From contig JAKCOZ010000082.1 of NCBI GenBank assembly GCA_022605955.1, positions 1,470,940-1,534,939 on the forward strand: a DNA stretch of 64,000 nt. The letters run 5' to 3'. The notes below the pieces were generated by a model that made no database searches, had not been told where the DNA came from, and saw only the letters and a list, made by a program, of their open reading frames with translations. Of the stretch, positions 9,801 to 24,800 are shown in pieces (positions within the stretch are counted from its first letter, which is position 1; each line of letters opens with the position of its first letter). Source of the DNA: Rallus limicola (Eukaryota > Chordata > Aves > Gruiformes > Rallidae). The translations under genes were made by a program, and so were the position numbers.

Positions 9801-12800
9801 GGGGCTGTGGGTCGCCCCTGCCCCTGAGGCCCAGATCTAGGCAGAAAAGCAGAGGGAACAATCAGCACATCAGGTCTGACCTCAAGGATGCAGATCCAAC
9901 CCTCCCCATAAAAAAAAAAAAGCCACATGCCCAGGAGCCTGCACCCTGGCTCCAAGAGCTCCACCAACGTTTGGGATCCTCTGCTGGGTGAGGACTCACC
10001 GTGACCACCTGGCCAGCCTTCAGGGTGAACTTCGGGGGGAAGCGGTAGGTGATGGGGGGATCGTCTCCATTCTGCCGCTTGATCTGCCAGTTCCCCATCG
10101 CCTGGTCCTGCAAGACAGACAGCAGCAACCCTCAGACCCCCAGGGTTCACCTCCTGCCTGTGGAGTGAAGAGGGGCTGGGCAGCACCCTCAGGGATCCCA
10201 TGGATCCCCCCTGGAAAGCCAACACACCTCATTGGACTTGTTCCTGAGACGGACAAACCTGCCCTCCAAGTCCACCTCCTCCACACCGACGCGTCCGCTC
10301 GTCCGGGCGTGATGGGAGAAGCTGGTCCGACTCTCACCGTCCTCCAGCTTCCTCTTCTTGGAGGAACCCGGGGTGGACAAGTGGCTACGGGATGCACCTT
10401 TGTGGGAGGAAGGGCTGGGAGACAGCCTCAGCCTGGGTGGAAGGAGAAGGTGAGACGGACTCAGTGAGGACACGAGGGCTGGCGCCCGTACAGCCTGCCC
10501 AGCGCAGTGCCCCGTGCTCACCGCTCCTCCTCGCCCTCCAGCAGCTTGCGGTAGGCGTTGATCTCCATGTCCAGAGCCAGCTTGATGTCCAGCAGCTCCT
10601 GGTGGTCATCCAGCTGCTGCTGCATGCGTGCCCGCATCTCAGCCATCTCCCGCTCCTTGTCGGAGAGCAGGCGCCGGTTGGCCTCGCGTTCCCGAGCCAG
10701 AATATCCTCCAAATCGTTAAGCTTCGCCTCCTTGGCGGCCAACTGGGGTAGGGAGAGAAGGTCAGGGTGTCTGCTCCACCTGGGGCCATCCCCAGGAGGG
10801 GTCCGTCCCCAGGTGGATACCATCCCCAGGGGCATCCAGAGGACCCCCATGGTCCTGACTCACCTGCTTCTGCAGCTGGCTGAGATCAGAGGACAGTTTG
10901 TCGATGCGGACGCGGGTTTGCTGGAGCTCCTCATGGGCAGCGCCCACCATGTTGCTGTTCCTCTCAGCCGACTGCTTGGCGTTCTCCAGCTGAAGGACAA
11001 GGTGGGTGGGTGGGTTAACCTGCCCAGGACCTCTGCAGGGTTGGGTAGGTGGGGAGAAGATGGCAGTGTGTGGGTGCTGCTCACCTTGGCCACATAGGTC
11101 TTCTCCAGTTCCTCCTTGTAAAGCCTGATCTGGGCTTCATGCTGGCTCCGCAGCTCCTGCAAGGCTTCAGAGAGCTTGCTCTCAAACTCCTGCTGCCGCC
11201 CATTGTCGATCTCCACCAGCCGGGTCTCATGGCGGCGCTTGGTCTCCCGCAGCTCCTGCGGGCAGGTCGGGGGGACACAGTGTCACCTTGGGGTGTGACA
11301 GGCTTGGGGACCGGGATGCTACCCCGAATTAAGCCAGGCACCGCAGCAGCACGTCACGACTTACCTCACTGTAGATGTTCTTCTGGAATTCCAGCTCTTC
11401 CTTCACCGTCTGCAGCCGGTTCTCGGCATCCACGCGGCGCAGCATCTCATCCTGCAGCTGCTTCTTGGCTTCGTTCAAGGCACCTTCCAGCTGTGGGAAA
11501 TGGAGAAGGAACATCACAACCAGCTTCAAAGACTGGCCAGGCACAGCACCCGGAGCTGGCTCATGGATCCACCACCCAGCCACGGCCTCTGCAGTGGTCT
11601 GGCACACCCCAGGCAGGCAGGGCACAGGGACAGGGGTCCCTGAGGGCAGTTTGGGATGGGGCCGCCGCTGCTTACCTTGGCCACCTGCCCCCTCAAGTCC
11701 CTCAGTTCATTCTCCAGATTCCTCTTCTCGCTCAGGGCTGTGGAGAGCGCAGCCTCCTTGGAGTTGAGCAAAGCCTCCACGTCCTTGAGGCGGGCCTGGG
11801 CGGTCAGCAGGTCCCCTTCTTTCTTGGCATTCCTGCAACGCACCCAAAGGATGCCCGGTGTGAGCAGCAACCACCAACTGCCCCCCAAAAGAGCTGCAGG
11901 ACCAAACCAATGCCCACCCACCAAAGGGACTGGTGGGTGCCCAGCACCCGACGTGACCAGCACCGGTTTGGATACTGGAAGGCAGGAAGGGCTGGGAGAA
12001 AACTGGGGGAGCAGGAGGAGGCTGAGGGCTGTAACACCCATGGGTGATGCACACCCACGGGCTGGCTGCACCCACTAGAGGTCAGTGCGGAGCGGCGTGG
12101 TGCTGTGGCGTGACACGGTGTGTCATGGGGTGATACAGTGTGACATGGCATGACACAGTGTGACATGGTGTGACACGGTGTGACATGGCGTGACACGGCA
12201 TGACATGGCATGATACGGTGTGACATGGCGTGATACGGTGTGACATGGTGTGACACGGTGTGACATGGCGTGACACGGTGTGACATGGCGTGACACGGCA
12301 TGACATGGCATGATACAGTGTGACATGGCGTGACACGGTGTGACATGGCGTGATACAGTGTGACATGGCATGACACAGTGTGACATGGTGTGACACGGTG
12401 TGACATGGCGTGACACGGTGTGACATGGCATGACACGGCGTGACATGGCGTGATACAGTGTGACATGGCGTGACACGGCATGACATGGCATGACACGGTG
12501 TGACATGGCGTGATACGGTGTGACATGGCATGACACAGTGTGACATGGCGTGACACAGTGTGACATGGTGTGATACGGTGTGACATGGCGTGACACGGTG
12601 TGACATGGCGTGATACAGTGTGACATGGCATGACACAGTGTGACATGGCGTGACACGGCGTGACATGGCGTGATACAGCGTGACATGGCATGACACGACA
12701 CAACGCAGCACAACATGGTGTGACATGACATGAGACGGCCCGACACAGCGTGACATGGCGTGACATGGTGTGACACAGCATAACATGGCACAACATGGCA

Positions 12801-15800
12801 CAACACAGCGTGACATGGTGGGACATGGTGTGACACAGTGCAACATGGCGTGACATGGCGTGACATGTGTGACATGGTGTGACATGGTGTGACACAGCAC
12901 AACACGGTGTGACACAGCGCAATACGGCGTGACATGGCACAACATGGCATGACACAACACACGACACGATGTGACACGGCACAACACGGCACGACATGGC
13001 ACAACACGGCGTGACATGGCATGACATGGCGTGACATGTGTGACATGGTGTGACATGGTGTGACAGCACAACACGGCATGACACAGCACAACACGGCGTG
13101 ACATGGCACAACATGGCATGACACAACACGACACACGACACGATGTGACATGGCACAACATGATGTGACACTTCATGACATGGTGCCACACAGTGTGACA
13201 TGACATGACATGACATGAGATGACATGGTGGGACATGGCATGACACGGTGAGACACAGCGTGACGTGGCACAACATGCCACGACACAGCACGACAAGGTG
13301 CAGCACGGTGTGATACAGCATGGCACGACAGTGTGGCACGGCGTGACATGGTGTGACACGGTGTGACATGGCACAGAGCGACCTGCAACTCCCTGCAGCA
13401 GACGGAGAACACCGGGCGCTGAGCTGGGGCTGGGGGCTGCCCCGGCTGTGGTTGGTGGGTGCAGACCCCCAATACCTGTGCCCATGGTCCCCAGAGGCCG
13501 GGCTCAGCCTCCCCACGCCCATCAGAGCCCTCACCCTGTCCTCCCCCTCTGTTTACCCCCATTGCTTTTTAACCCCTCCCACAGCAGGTCAAGGCTGTTC
13601 CCCGCAGGCAGCAGACCCCAGACCCATCTGTCATAGAATCACAGAGCCACAGACTGGGCTGGGTTGGGATGGACCCCAAGGGTCACAGAGCTCCAACCCC
13701 CTGCCACAGGCAGGGACACCAACCTCCAGGCCTGGAGCTACACAAGGTTGCCCAGGGCCCCAGCCAACCTGGCCTTCAACACCCCCAGGGACGGGGCACC
13801 CACCCCCTCTCTGGGCAGCCCCTTCCAGCCCCTCCCCACTCTCTCTGCACAGAACTTCCCCCCAATCTCTCCTCTCCCCCTTCCCTCCTCCAGCTTCACT
13901 CCAGCCCCCTTGTCCTGCCAGGCTCTGCCCTCTGAACAAGCTGATTCCCCTCCTGTCCCTCTGCTCCCTGAATTCGAGGGAATTCGATCCCACCAAACCA
14001 AGCACCACCAGACGCTATTTTGGTAGGTCCTATAAAAAGACCCAACGCTCTTTCCACAGCACCCAGCGGCCGTGAGCTCCAGGGATGTCTTGCTGTCACC
14101 TCATGACCATGTCCCCAGCCCTGTTCCCCCCCACCCCCCCTTCAAATTTTGGTGTAGGGTTCACAGAGGCAGGATGTGCCTGGGGCTGGGCTCTGGCTGT
14201 AGCGCACCCTGGGTCCTGGGTAAGCAGTGGCTGTACGCCGGCGCGTGGTGCACATTCCTGAGGCGGGGAGCAAACACCCATGCCATTAGATCACTGCTTT
14301 AAAAATACCAGGGAGGGGCTGGTGGCACAGGGACGGGTGCTCAGCGTGCTCCACTTGCAGGACCTCAGCCCCTGGGCAGGATGGGGAACACCTTCAATTA
14401 TAAACATGCTAAACATCCAGCAGTAGCTCCCAAACCAAAGCAGCCAGCACCGAAAGACATACATGGCCTGAAACCTCCCCATGGCACCCACAAGCAGCCT
14501 CTCTGACAATGGGGTTCAGGGCTTTCCTGGTCCAGGGAACCCCCTCCCAATCCTGCCCCCCCCCCCCCCCCCCCCCCTGCCCCGAGGGATTTTTCTCTTG
14601 GCTGGAGCAGCCTGCACTTGAGAAGGTGCCAACCCCAACCACCCCGCCATGGCTCCCAAACCAAAGCAGCCAGGAGTGAAAGACATACCTGGCCTGAAAC
14701 CTCCCCAGGGAGCCCACAAGCAGCCCCTCTGACCTTGGGGCTCAGGCCTTTCCTTCCCAACAGAACAATCCTAATACTTCCCCAGGTATTACTCAGGATG
14801 GGATGCTGGGTTGACTCCTCCTGCCCACGGGACCCCAGGACGAGCAGGGACCGGTGTTCCCAGCCTTGCCTGTACGCCAGGAGCTCCTTGCTTGGAGAAC
14901 AGCAGATTTCCCCCCATTCCTTTGCTGCTTTCTGCCTCGAGCTGGCATGGAGATGCCACTCAGAGCTATCTGCACGGCAGAGGCTCTGCCGCGCTCTGCT
15001 AGGCCCCTTCTGCCTGGAACCGGGTCCCTCTTGCCAGCGCCACGCCACGCCGGCGGGTCCTTCCCACGCAACCCACCCCTTCCATGCCAGTGACTCATAG
15101 GACAAAAATGCCATCTGGGAAGAGATCCGGAGGCTCCTCTGCTCCTCTGCAAGCAGCCTTTGAGGCTGAGTTTTCCCATCTGGCAGAGGATCCCACTTGG
15201 AAGCTGCGTGGCCACCCCGGCACTGCCGGCGGGGTTTAACCCTGCTGCCCTCGATGAACGAACCCCGAACCCCTTCTTTAACTCCACACATCCTGCCCTT
15301 GGGATTTTGCTTCCATAGCTTGTCAGGTGGCTGGCAGAGACTTGGGGAAGGCTGAGGGGTCCCTGGCTCTTTGGGATGGGGCTCGTGGCACATCCTGAAG
15401 CCTCTGGCTCTTTAGGGGGACACCACTGCCCTTTGGGAGCGAGATCCGGAGGGGAACACGTGGAGGCTGAGTGGTTACACTTGTCTCTCTGAAGCCGTGA
15501 CAGATCCAGGGCATCGATGCCTAGAAAGCCCCGTGGTGGATCCTGGAAGGCTTCAGGACAAACCCCTTATCCCGTGTTCAGCTCTGGCTTATCCCTGCAG
15601 CTCAGAGCACAGCAGCCAGGATGAGTTTGGGAGCAGCCTGGCAGGGGGGCAGGGGGGAGCCTAACCCTGCCCTCTCCTTCCCCTTCCTCTGCGTGGCATG
15701 GCATGGCATGGCATGTGCCCCCAAAATGCAGCCCTGACCCTGTATGCAGCAGCCCCCAGGTGAGATTTCAGCAGGAGTGTGAGCCCCCTCCCATGCCAGG

Positions 15801-18800
15801 GTGATCCCTGTTCCAGCCCTGCCACAGTTTGGGGTTCTCCCCTCACCTCCCATCATCCTTCCTAACCCCCCCCCCCTCCCACCCAACAGCCTCCCAGTCT
15901 CCAGCTGGTGCTGGGCTAAAAATAAAAACTCTGATGGCAGCTGCATTGCTCCCACTCCCCTCAGCAAGGGGACGAATGGGGACCTTCCTCCCCCTCCTTT
16001 CTCCTCCTCCTCCTCCTTCTCCCTGGAGGGTTTTATCGCTCTCCCCATCCTGCCTCCTAGACTCTAACAGATCCCAAATCCTCTGCCAGGCAAAACGGGA
16101 AGCAGAGATTCATCCCAGAGGGCTGCATGCCTGTGAACAGGGAACACTGGCTCAGCATCCCGCAGGATTTGATCTCCCCCTCTCCTCTCCTCCCCACACC
16201 CCCCCTCCCTCCCTCCACTGTGCCAGGAGAGCTGGGTGTAAAAACAAGCAGTTACTGAAGCCAAAAGGAGAATACCCAACGGAGGCACCAAATCCTCCAG
16301 AAAGAAACGTCTCCAGTGGAAAGAGGGAGGGAAAAGGGGCCTCAAGACGTTTTTATTTTTAGCTTTTAAAAGCAGGAAGGAGGGGGGAAAAAAAAAAAAA
16401 AAAAAAAAAAAGCCTAAAAAACCCCGAAAGAAAATTGCAGCTGAGCTGCCAGATGATCTGAGTGTTAGTGGAAAGTTGGAGCCGCTCTGGCTGTGCTCAG
16501 CACAGACAGAGAAATGAGCCCGCAGACTGACGCAAAGGCTGCCACAAGGCACCACGCCTGAGGACCCCCCCACCACCCCCCGGGCTGGATGGTGCCTCCA
16601 TGGCATCTCTCTGCACTCCCTCCAGCACCAGAAGGGTGAGGGGCAGCCCTGCAGAGCAGCCCCCAGGACCTGCTAGCTCTCCCCCCATCTTTGCTCTGCC
16701 CTAAAATCCCAGCCCAGGAACCTGACAGGTCTGGGTTCTCTCTCTGAAAAGAGCCGTGTTGGGTCAGAGCCATGGGAGCTCACGGGAGGTGAGGAGCTGG
16801 CAGGAGGATGCCAACCCTCTCTCTGTGAAGCCAAAGCCCATGTAGATGTGTTTAGGAAACACCTTTTGGTTTCACCCCGAGCCGTTTCCCAAGGAAGCAC
16901 GAGCGGCTGGCGCTGGGCAGCGCCCGGCTTCGCGTGCTGGATGGGGCAGTGGGGTGAAGAAACAGGCGTTCCCCTCTGTCCCTGCCTCCAAATCACAGCT
17001 GCCACACCCCAGCCAAGGTGCTGAGACAGGGGAGCCCGCAGGCTCACGCCCCATCTATCAAGGGGTTCCCACCTCTGCATGTCCAGCGGGATCCCTTCTC
17101 ACCCGGCTGTTTGGGAGGCAGGTGACGCACCAGCCCGCTCCCCTGCACACCCACCATGGGACTGGGGAAAGGTGGCCCCAGAAAAGGTTTCACCACATAT
17201 TTACGGCAGGGGAAACTGAGGTAAGAGAGGCATTGTGTGCCCAAGGAGGGTGGTGATTGCTGGGAGGACCCAGAAAACCTGCTCTGCCCCACCTTGGGCT
17301 TGCTACTCTGGATCTCTCTGCACTTCCTCCAGCACCAGGCACTGGTACTGGGGACCACTCCCCCCTCCCAAGAATGATCTTCCCATCCCAGGGACCACTC
17401 CCTATTCCCAGAGATTGCTCCCCCACCCTAAGGATCCTTCACCCACCCCAGGGACCACTCCTCCATTGCAGGGATCATTCCCCCATCCCAAGGACTGTCC
17501 TCCCATTGTGGGGACCACTCCCCATCCCCAGGGACCACTCCTCCATTGCAGGGATCATTCCCCCATCCCAAGGACTGTCCTCCCATTGTGGGGACCACTC
17601 CCCATCCCCAGGGACCCCTCCTCCATCACAGGGATCATTTTCCCTTCCCCAGGGATCGCTCCTCCACCCTCAGGGATTGGTCTCCCATCCAAGGAGATAT
17701 CACCCATCCAAGGGGGATATCACTCTCCCACCCCAGGGATGACTCCCCCATCGCAGAGCGAGCTGCAAGAGGAGAGGCTGCCTTGTTAAACCTCTGCTGT
17801 GGTGGGGCAATGGGAATGTGGCAGAACAGCTTCTCCCAGCTCCTGACTCATCCGTGCCGCTGTGCCTTTGCCAAATCACCAGGATAAACATAAGCTGGTC
17901 TCCTAGCAGGGAAGCTGTAAATAGCCAGCACAATGTATAGTGGGGACAACATCTGCACAAGCCAGCATCCTGTTCAGCACCAAATCCCATGCCAAACAGT
18001 GCCCAGGGGTGCCAGTGCTGGCTGTGTTTGTGGTACATGGAAACTGCCCCCACCCTCCAGCATCCGCTGTGCCAAAGCCCCTTTGCTGGTGCCAGGGATG
18101 GTGCTGGCCATGCCACACGCTCCTGGCACGCTTGCCCCCCAGGGCTGAGGGGTTTGCTCAGCTCCAGCAGAGCAAGGATGGCTTGTTGGCATCTCCTAAG
18201 AGCTGGACTCTCCCCTCTGTCCTACTGGAATTGGGAGCTGGCCTAAAACCAAACTGCTGTTTCAGTGGGAACCAGCAAAGAGGGATCTGACAGAGCCATC
18301 AGCCTGGGGCTCCCCAAATCCCCGCTGCTCCCGTGTCTCCACAAACCCCATCGCCAGGACCCTTGCTGGGAGTCACGGGCGCGTACGAATCCCAGCATGA
18401 CTGGACCTGACTGCAGTTGGTACCTCCAGGAATCAGCTACAAACAGCCCCCAGGAAGCTTTTTTGGGAGCTTTTCCTCCTTTGGTTGGGAATGCCAGAGC
18501 AAACACCCTACGCCCCCGCGCCGGCTCCCCGCAGCCTCGCCTCTCCTGATGGGGAAAGGCAATGAGGAGGCATCACCACTGCAACAAACCAATGCAGGTG
18601 GCCACACCGTGGGCTGGTGGGTGCAATTCAAACCCCCAAACCCCACAATTATAGATAATAAATTGCATTATTGGAAAGCCTCACGCTCATGGTGCTGGAT
18701 GGGGAGCCCCAGTGTCACTAACTCCCCATCCTGGGCTGGCACGCCAGTGCTGGTGACTCATCCCAGCCTTTGCCAGCAACTGGAAATGGAAATCCCGAGT

Positions 18801-21800
18801 CACTCAGTGACGCTGCTGCTTGGGCTGAGCTGTCCTGTGTCCCCCCTTCCCCCTCCCACCCCAGTAACAGGAAGGGTTGGGGGTTTGGGAGGGTGGATGG
18901 TGTTACCAGAAGGGGTTTATAGCTGGAAAAAGGGGGTTTTGTCAGCTCCCACGTGGGAGTCGATGGGAGAATGGAGAGGACTTGGCTGCCTGCTGCCTGT
19001 GCTGAGCTTTAGGGGGCCCTGGTTGAGGCTCTCAGCAGGTCTAAACATGTGTTTGCATAGACACAGGGCAGGGTTCACTCTCCATAGACACGTGTCCCTG
19101 CGTGGGGAAGGCATAACACCATCCCATGAGCTCTGCCAGCACTTTGCTGCCTGCAAAACCTCCTGTCCCAGCTGCCTTCCACTTCTCCAGCGTGCAACAA
19201 GCCACAGGAGACAGATGCAATGAGCTGGGGAAGAGCAAGCGAGCACTGGCTGCTGGAAGCCACCAGTGCCAGCACCCCAGCATCACTGGTGGCTGAGAAC
19301 GAAGGCAGGACATCCCTATGGATTCCCTTCACCACCAAAACTCTGGAAGCAAAGTTTTTGCTTCCAAAAACTTCCTCTTCCATTGAAAAAAAAAAAAAAA
19401 TCAACCAAAGGCTTTAAAAACCTGAACATCAACTGCTTGGAAAATCAGGGTCAGACACTGGTTCATACAAACTGCACGATCTTCAGCAAAGCCAAGCACA
19501 GGGTCCTGCACCGGGGGTCAGGGCCATCCCAAGCACCACAGGACAATGGATGGAGAGCAGCTTGGAGAAGGTCTTGGGGAAGAGAAGCTCTACATGACCA
19601 GGCAACATGTGCTGGCAGCTCAGAATGCCAAATAAAGATGATTTCTGGGGTCCCCCAGGACAAGGAGGGCACAGAGCTGTGGGAGCAAGTCCCAAGGAAG
19701 CCATGGAGATGATGGGAAGGATGGATGGAGCCCCTCTGCTCTGGAGCCAGGCTGGGAGAGCTGGGCTGGCTCAGCCCAGAGAAGAGAAGGCTGCTTCTGG
19801 GGAGAGCTCTGAGCCCCTTCCCAGCCCTTGAGGGGCTCCAGGAGAGCTGGAGAGGGGGTGGTGCCCAGGGCAGGGAGGGCCAGGCCCAAGGGAATGGCCT
19901 TCAGCTGCAGGAGGGGGATGGAGAGGGGCTGGGAGGCAGAAATCCTTCCTGGGGAGAGGGGAGGCCCTGGCACAGGGTGCCCAGAGAAGCTGGGGCTGCC
20001 CTGGGATCCCTGTCAGGGTTCAAGGCCGGGTTGGATGGGGCTGGGGGAACAAGGCTGGGGGGCGGGGGGACTGAGGGAGGTCTGAGCTCCCTTCCCACCC
20101 AAACCAGTCTGGGGTTCTGTGATCAATCCCCACTTGCCAGCCCAAGCATGGTGTGACCCAAACCTGCATCTTCTTCACATGCCACCTTGCCTTGTTCTGA
20201 ACTCTGTATCAGCTCACCTAGAAGACACCTGATGGTCTGGATTTAAACCCTCTTAAATACAGATTAAAGCAGTAACACCCTCCATCAGGAAAAGGGAACT
20301 CTAAATTAAAAATAAGACAAGGTTTCAGTAGAAAAGGTGCAAGAAGAAAGGTTGTTTTTCCAATCCAGAATCACTTTGGCTGGAAAAGAGCTTTGAGGTC
20401 ACCAAGTCTACCCATTGACCCAGCAGTGCCAAGCCCACCTCTAAGCCCTGGCACTGAGCACTGCATGGCCGTGTGTTTTAAATCCCTCCAGGGATGGTGA
20501 GTCCATCCCTTCCAGTGACTGACTGCCCTTTTCATGAAGAGCTTTTCCTTAATATCCATCCCAAACTTCCCCAGCACAACTTGGGACACCAATTCCTCTT
20601 CTCCTGTCACTTGTTGGGTGGGAGAAGAGACCAACCCCTGGCTACACTCTCCTTCCATGGAGTTGTAAAGAGCGAGCAGGTCTCCCCTCAGCATCCTCTC
20701 CTCCAGACTGACCTTCCCCTCCCCAGTTCCCTCATCCACTGCCCACACTGCTGATGGAAGCCTCCCTCTGCCTTTGGGAAGAGAACAAGGAAATTCAAAG
20801 TATCAACACGACAGGGATGAGTTGATGGCCAAATATTCACACAGCGTTTCAGACTGAAGGAAAACTGAAGGGATTTTGCTCAGTCTTTAATTATTTTACT
20901 CCAACCCAGCAAATTCCAGGTTTCTTTTTTTTTAAATAACCAGCTTAAAACTTAATGGGAAAGGTTTGTACATAAGGGGTTTTATTCTCACCCAAACCAA
21001 CTCCTACTGCTGCACCCCCACAGAAAGCCCCACACGTTGGATTTATCTGAATACATCCTCTGGATGAAGGAGAAATGCCAAGCCCATCCAACCCCGCCTT
21101 AAAGGGTGAAGATGAAGAACAGATTCCCAGTACTTCCCTGGGGGATCTGCCTTACAACTGGAGCTGCAAACCAGCGAGCTGAGTCACTGGGAATAATCAC
21201 AGAGGGAGAAAACACCCGTAAGGCCGTGTTTGGGCAACCAGCGCCAGAGCCGGGACCAGCAGCGGTTGGAAAAGGAGCAGGGATGCAAATCCCAGTACCT
21301 GGAGCGAGGAAGGATGTCGTCAGTGTGCAAATGAGGCGGTCACCTCCTTTCCCTCTGAACACAGGCTTGGCCTGATGGCATCTCTGGATGCAAAGCAGCA
21401 ACCCACAGCTGGGAGCGGGGTCAATGGGAACAGTGGGACAAGGGAGAGAGAAGCCAAGGGAAGGAGAGGAAGCAGGGAGCAAGGTCGCTGTCTCCTTTCT
21501 CCCCCTCCCACAGCAGCAGCTTACCCCCTTTTCCATAAATCCCGGTACACAAAGCTTCTGGTCAGCAGAATTTGCTTACAAAACAAACTGAGGGGTTGTT
21601 GTATCCAGCTGCCATCTGCCTTCCTGGGAACAAAAGGGGTGGCTACCCCTGTTCCCAGAGCGCGGATAAAGGCAGGCGAGGTGTTTACACTCACCATGAG
21701 GTTTGTTTGCACCCAGTGCTGGCAAGGCCAGAGCAGGGCTGTGCCGGGGCCACCTTGTTTGCCCACTTTGGCCTCCAGCGTGAGTCACCCCCTCTGCCAG

Positions 21801-24800
21801 GATGGAGGTCGAAGGAGATGCTGTTCTCATGGTATGGTCTGGGTTGGGAGGGACCCCAAGGGTCACAGAGCTCCAACCCCCCTGACACAGGCAGGGACAC
21901 CAACCTCCAGGCCTGGAGCTACACAAGGTTGCCCAGGGCCCCAGACAACCTGGCCTTCAACACCCCCAGGGACGGGGCACCCACCCCCTCTCTGGGCAGC
22001 CCCTTCCAGCCCCTCACCACTCTCTCTGCACAGAGCTTCCCCCTAAGATCTCCTCTCCCCTCCTCCAGCTTCACTCCAGCCCCCTTGTCCTGCCAGGCTC
22101 TGCCCTTGAACAAGCTGATTCCCCTCCTGTTCCTCTGCTCCCTTCAGGGACTGGAAGGCTGAAGTCTCACTGTGGGTACAAGCAGGGGAGAAAAGGAAGG
22201 CTGGTGTTTTGTGGCACATGCAGCTGGCACAGAGGATGCTCCCAATGCACCTCCACATCCTTTCCCTGCCAGGGAAAGGGAGGGGGGCGAAACCCAGACC
22301 AACTCGGTGTGTGTGTGCAGGAAACAAACGCTGCTATGGATGCATCATCCCTAGAAAATCCAATTTACCCTCAGCCACTGCTCACATGGAGCCACCCTGA
22401 GAATGGGGCTGTGGCAAGAGGCTCCAGAGTTCCTCCTCCCCCTCCCCAGCTCAGCCCCACATGCCTACACAGCACTGGCTGCTGGGCAAGCCCCAGCCTG
22501 GCAGGTTTTCATACTGGAGTGACAGAGCCAAGGCTGGGTTGCAGGAGAAGCCGTGCTGCTTGCTCGCTGGGACACATGTGCCCCAGGTTTCTGCCTCTGC
22601 CCTGAGAACGTGGGCCCCAGGAGCAAAAGCACGATGCCAAGGAGCCAAGGAGGGCATCTGCTCTCCCCATGGCTCTGCTTCCCCCCCCCCCCCCCCACCT
22701 CCCTGAAACAGCACACAGGCTCAGCTTTGCAAAACTCTTCCTAAAGTCTCCCAGCGCCCACAGAGCTGCTCCCATGACCAGGGGAGCGATGGCAGCCCGC
22801 TGCCTCATGCTGGGGGACAGGCAGGGATGGACATCCTCACACCCCACAGACCTCCCAGCGCCCGCAGAGCTGCGGGGATACACGGCCAGAGGAGTGAGGG
22901 CAGCACACTGCCCCATAGGGATGGGGGGGGATGGACAGACGGACATCCTCGCACCCCACAGCTGATGCCATGGGAGCGGGTTATCAGCCAGCACCCGTCA
23001 GGCCAGGAAGGAAGGGGCAGGAGAGCGTGACTGGGGCCTCCCGAAGACCAAGGCCGCTGCGGCCGCACCCTGCTCCAGCCCCAAGACAGCAGCTGAGGGT
23101 GACTCATCTCCCAGCTTGTGCTTGGCACAAGCAGCCAGTCGTCTGCCTGCCCCACTGCAGCCCCCCCTGCCCCCCCCCATCCCTCTCTCCATGGGGGTGG
23201 ACAGGAGTTGAAAGCCCACCCCACAGAGGGTGGCACTGAGGTTTTATTGGCGCAGGTGTGGATCTGGAGCCCTCCCCAAAGTCACCAGTGAGCACAGGCC
23301 TCTGCTTGGCCACTGTATCACATAGAGAGGGGGATGGGTGGCTCTTCCCAGTAAGGAATGGGAGCTGCAATGGGGTAATTTTGCCCTTCCTCATGATACT
23401 GGAAAACATCTGTGTGCCTGTGAGGAGTGGGGCTGAGTCTCTTTCGGGGTCCCAGCCCCTCGAAGCTCCGTGTTACACATCTGTGTGGAGAGCTTGGACT
23501 TTGGGGCTTTAATGGAGAAAGCGTATCCCCAAACTGGGGTCAAATAACAACCACACACACACACACACACACACACAATTTGGCAACACCAAGCTCAGCC
23601 TGCAGCCCAGCTCGGAAGTAGGGAGACACCCAGCTTTGCTAGGCTGGAGCTGGAGAGGGCTGGCAGGAGGACAAGGACATTAAACCCAGGAGCCAGACTA
23701 AGTGGTTGGAGGCAGCTTTAGTCCAGGAGAGCTCAGAGGCGGCCGCTATGGAAACCCTCCTGTGAGGAGGTGCTTTGAGCCACTCACAGCCCCCACATGA
23801 AAATTCCACAGCTTCAGAAGGGCTGTTGTTGGCTCCAGCACCGGCTCCAGCGCCGCCAATACCTATAATGGTGCCATCAAACTGGGTTAAGTACAGGCAG
23901 GGGGGCACTGGTTGCACAAGGCTGTTGGGGAACTTTGTCCCTGTGGATATCTCACTTCCTTGCTCTGTACTTGGGAAGGCAGCAATAAAGCATCCCAGCT
24001 GGCTACAGCTTGGGAGATAAGCCCAGGCACCTTCACCTGGTTTACAATAGATGTCAGCCAATGCTGGCCCAGTGCTCAAGGACAGGGGTGCCCTCACCTC
24101 CCTTGTGGGTTTGTGGCATCCTGAATGCACTTCATTAACCCCCTCCCACCCCCTTTTGCCCCCCCCCCCCAGCTCTGCCTCACACCCACAGCCCCAGACC
24201 CAAACACCCTCGGCACGTCGGACAGAGCTCGGCCCCAGCTGCAGCTGCCACCGCACCAAGCAGGGATTTGGAGGGACACACACACACCATGCCAGCCCCC
24301 ACAGTTGTTCAGCTTCACACTGGGGCTATTCAGCCCCTGGCAGGGAGGGGGGAAGGGAGTGGAGGCAGGTGGGTGCCCAGCCCCGACACCCCGGTGAGGG
24401 GCTGAGGGTGAACCGGCGGCAGCTGTTGGACAGAGAGAGGTGTCCAACACAGAGGAGGGGGCTCAGCAGAGGAGGGGGCTTGGCAAACAGCCTCACACAG
24501 AGTGCAGGATGAGGAGAGGGGGGTTGGCAGGATAGTGAGAGGTGATTCCCAGCTCTACCCAAACCCACCAGGCCATTGCTTCCCAGGGACTCCCCCATCC
24601 CAGCTCTAATGTTGACCAGAACCAGGGGGAGCCCTCCAGCAGCTTCCTCCTGTCCCATCCATGCAAAAATTTAATCAAATAACGAGCATTAACAGGATTC
24701 AGAGGCTGAAAAGCCACTAAGGGCAGCCAGCAGAGTCAGGGTGGGCTGGGACACACTGTGATGGGCGGCAGATATGTTCCCACACCAAAACCAGCTCCCC

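Noticed and set aside
11804..13534. Minus-strand open frame of 576 codons rich in Cys, His, Thr and Val
   Set aside because: It is the translation of the 10-bp minisatellite in LMNA intron 1 and runs into exon 2 by chance; no domain.
14031..14090. TATAAAAAG followed by an ATG in LMNA intron 1, a possible internal promoter
   Set aside because: No conserved coding sequence or splice donor follows; a single TATA-like word is not enough.
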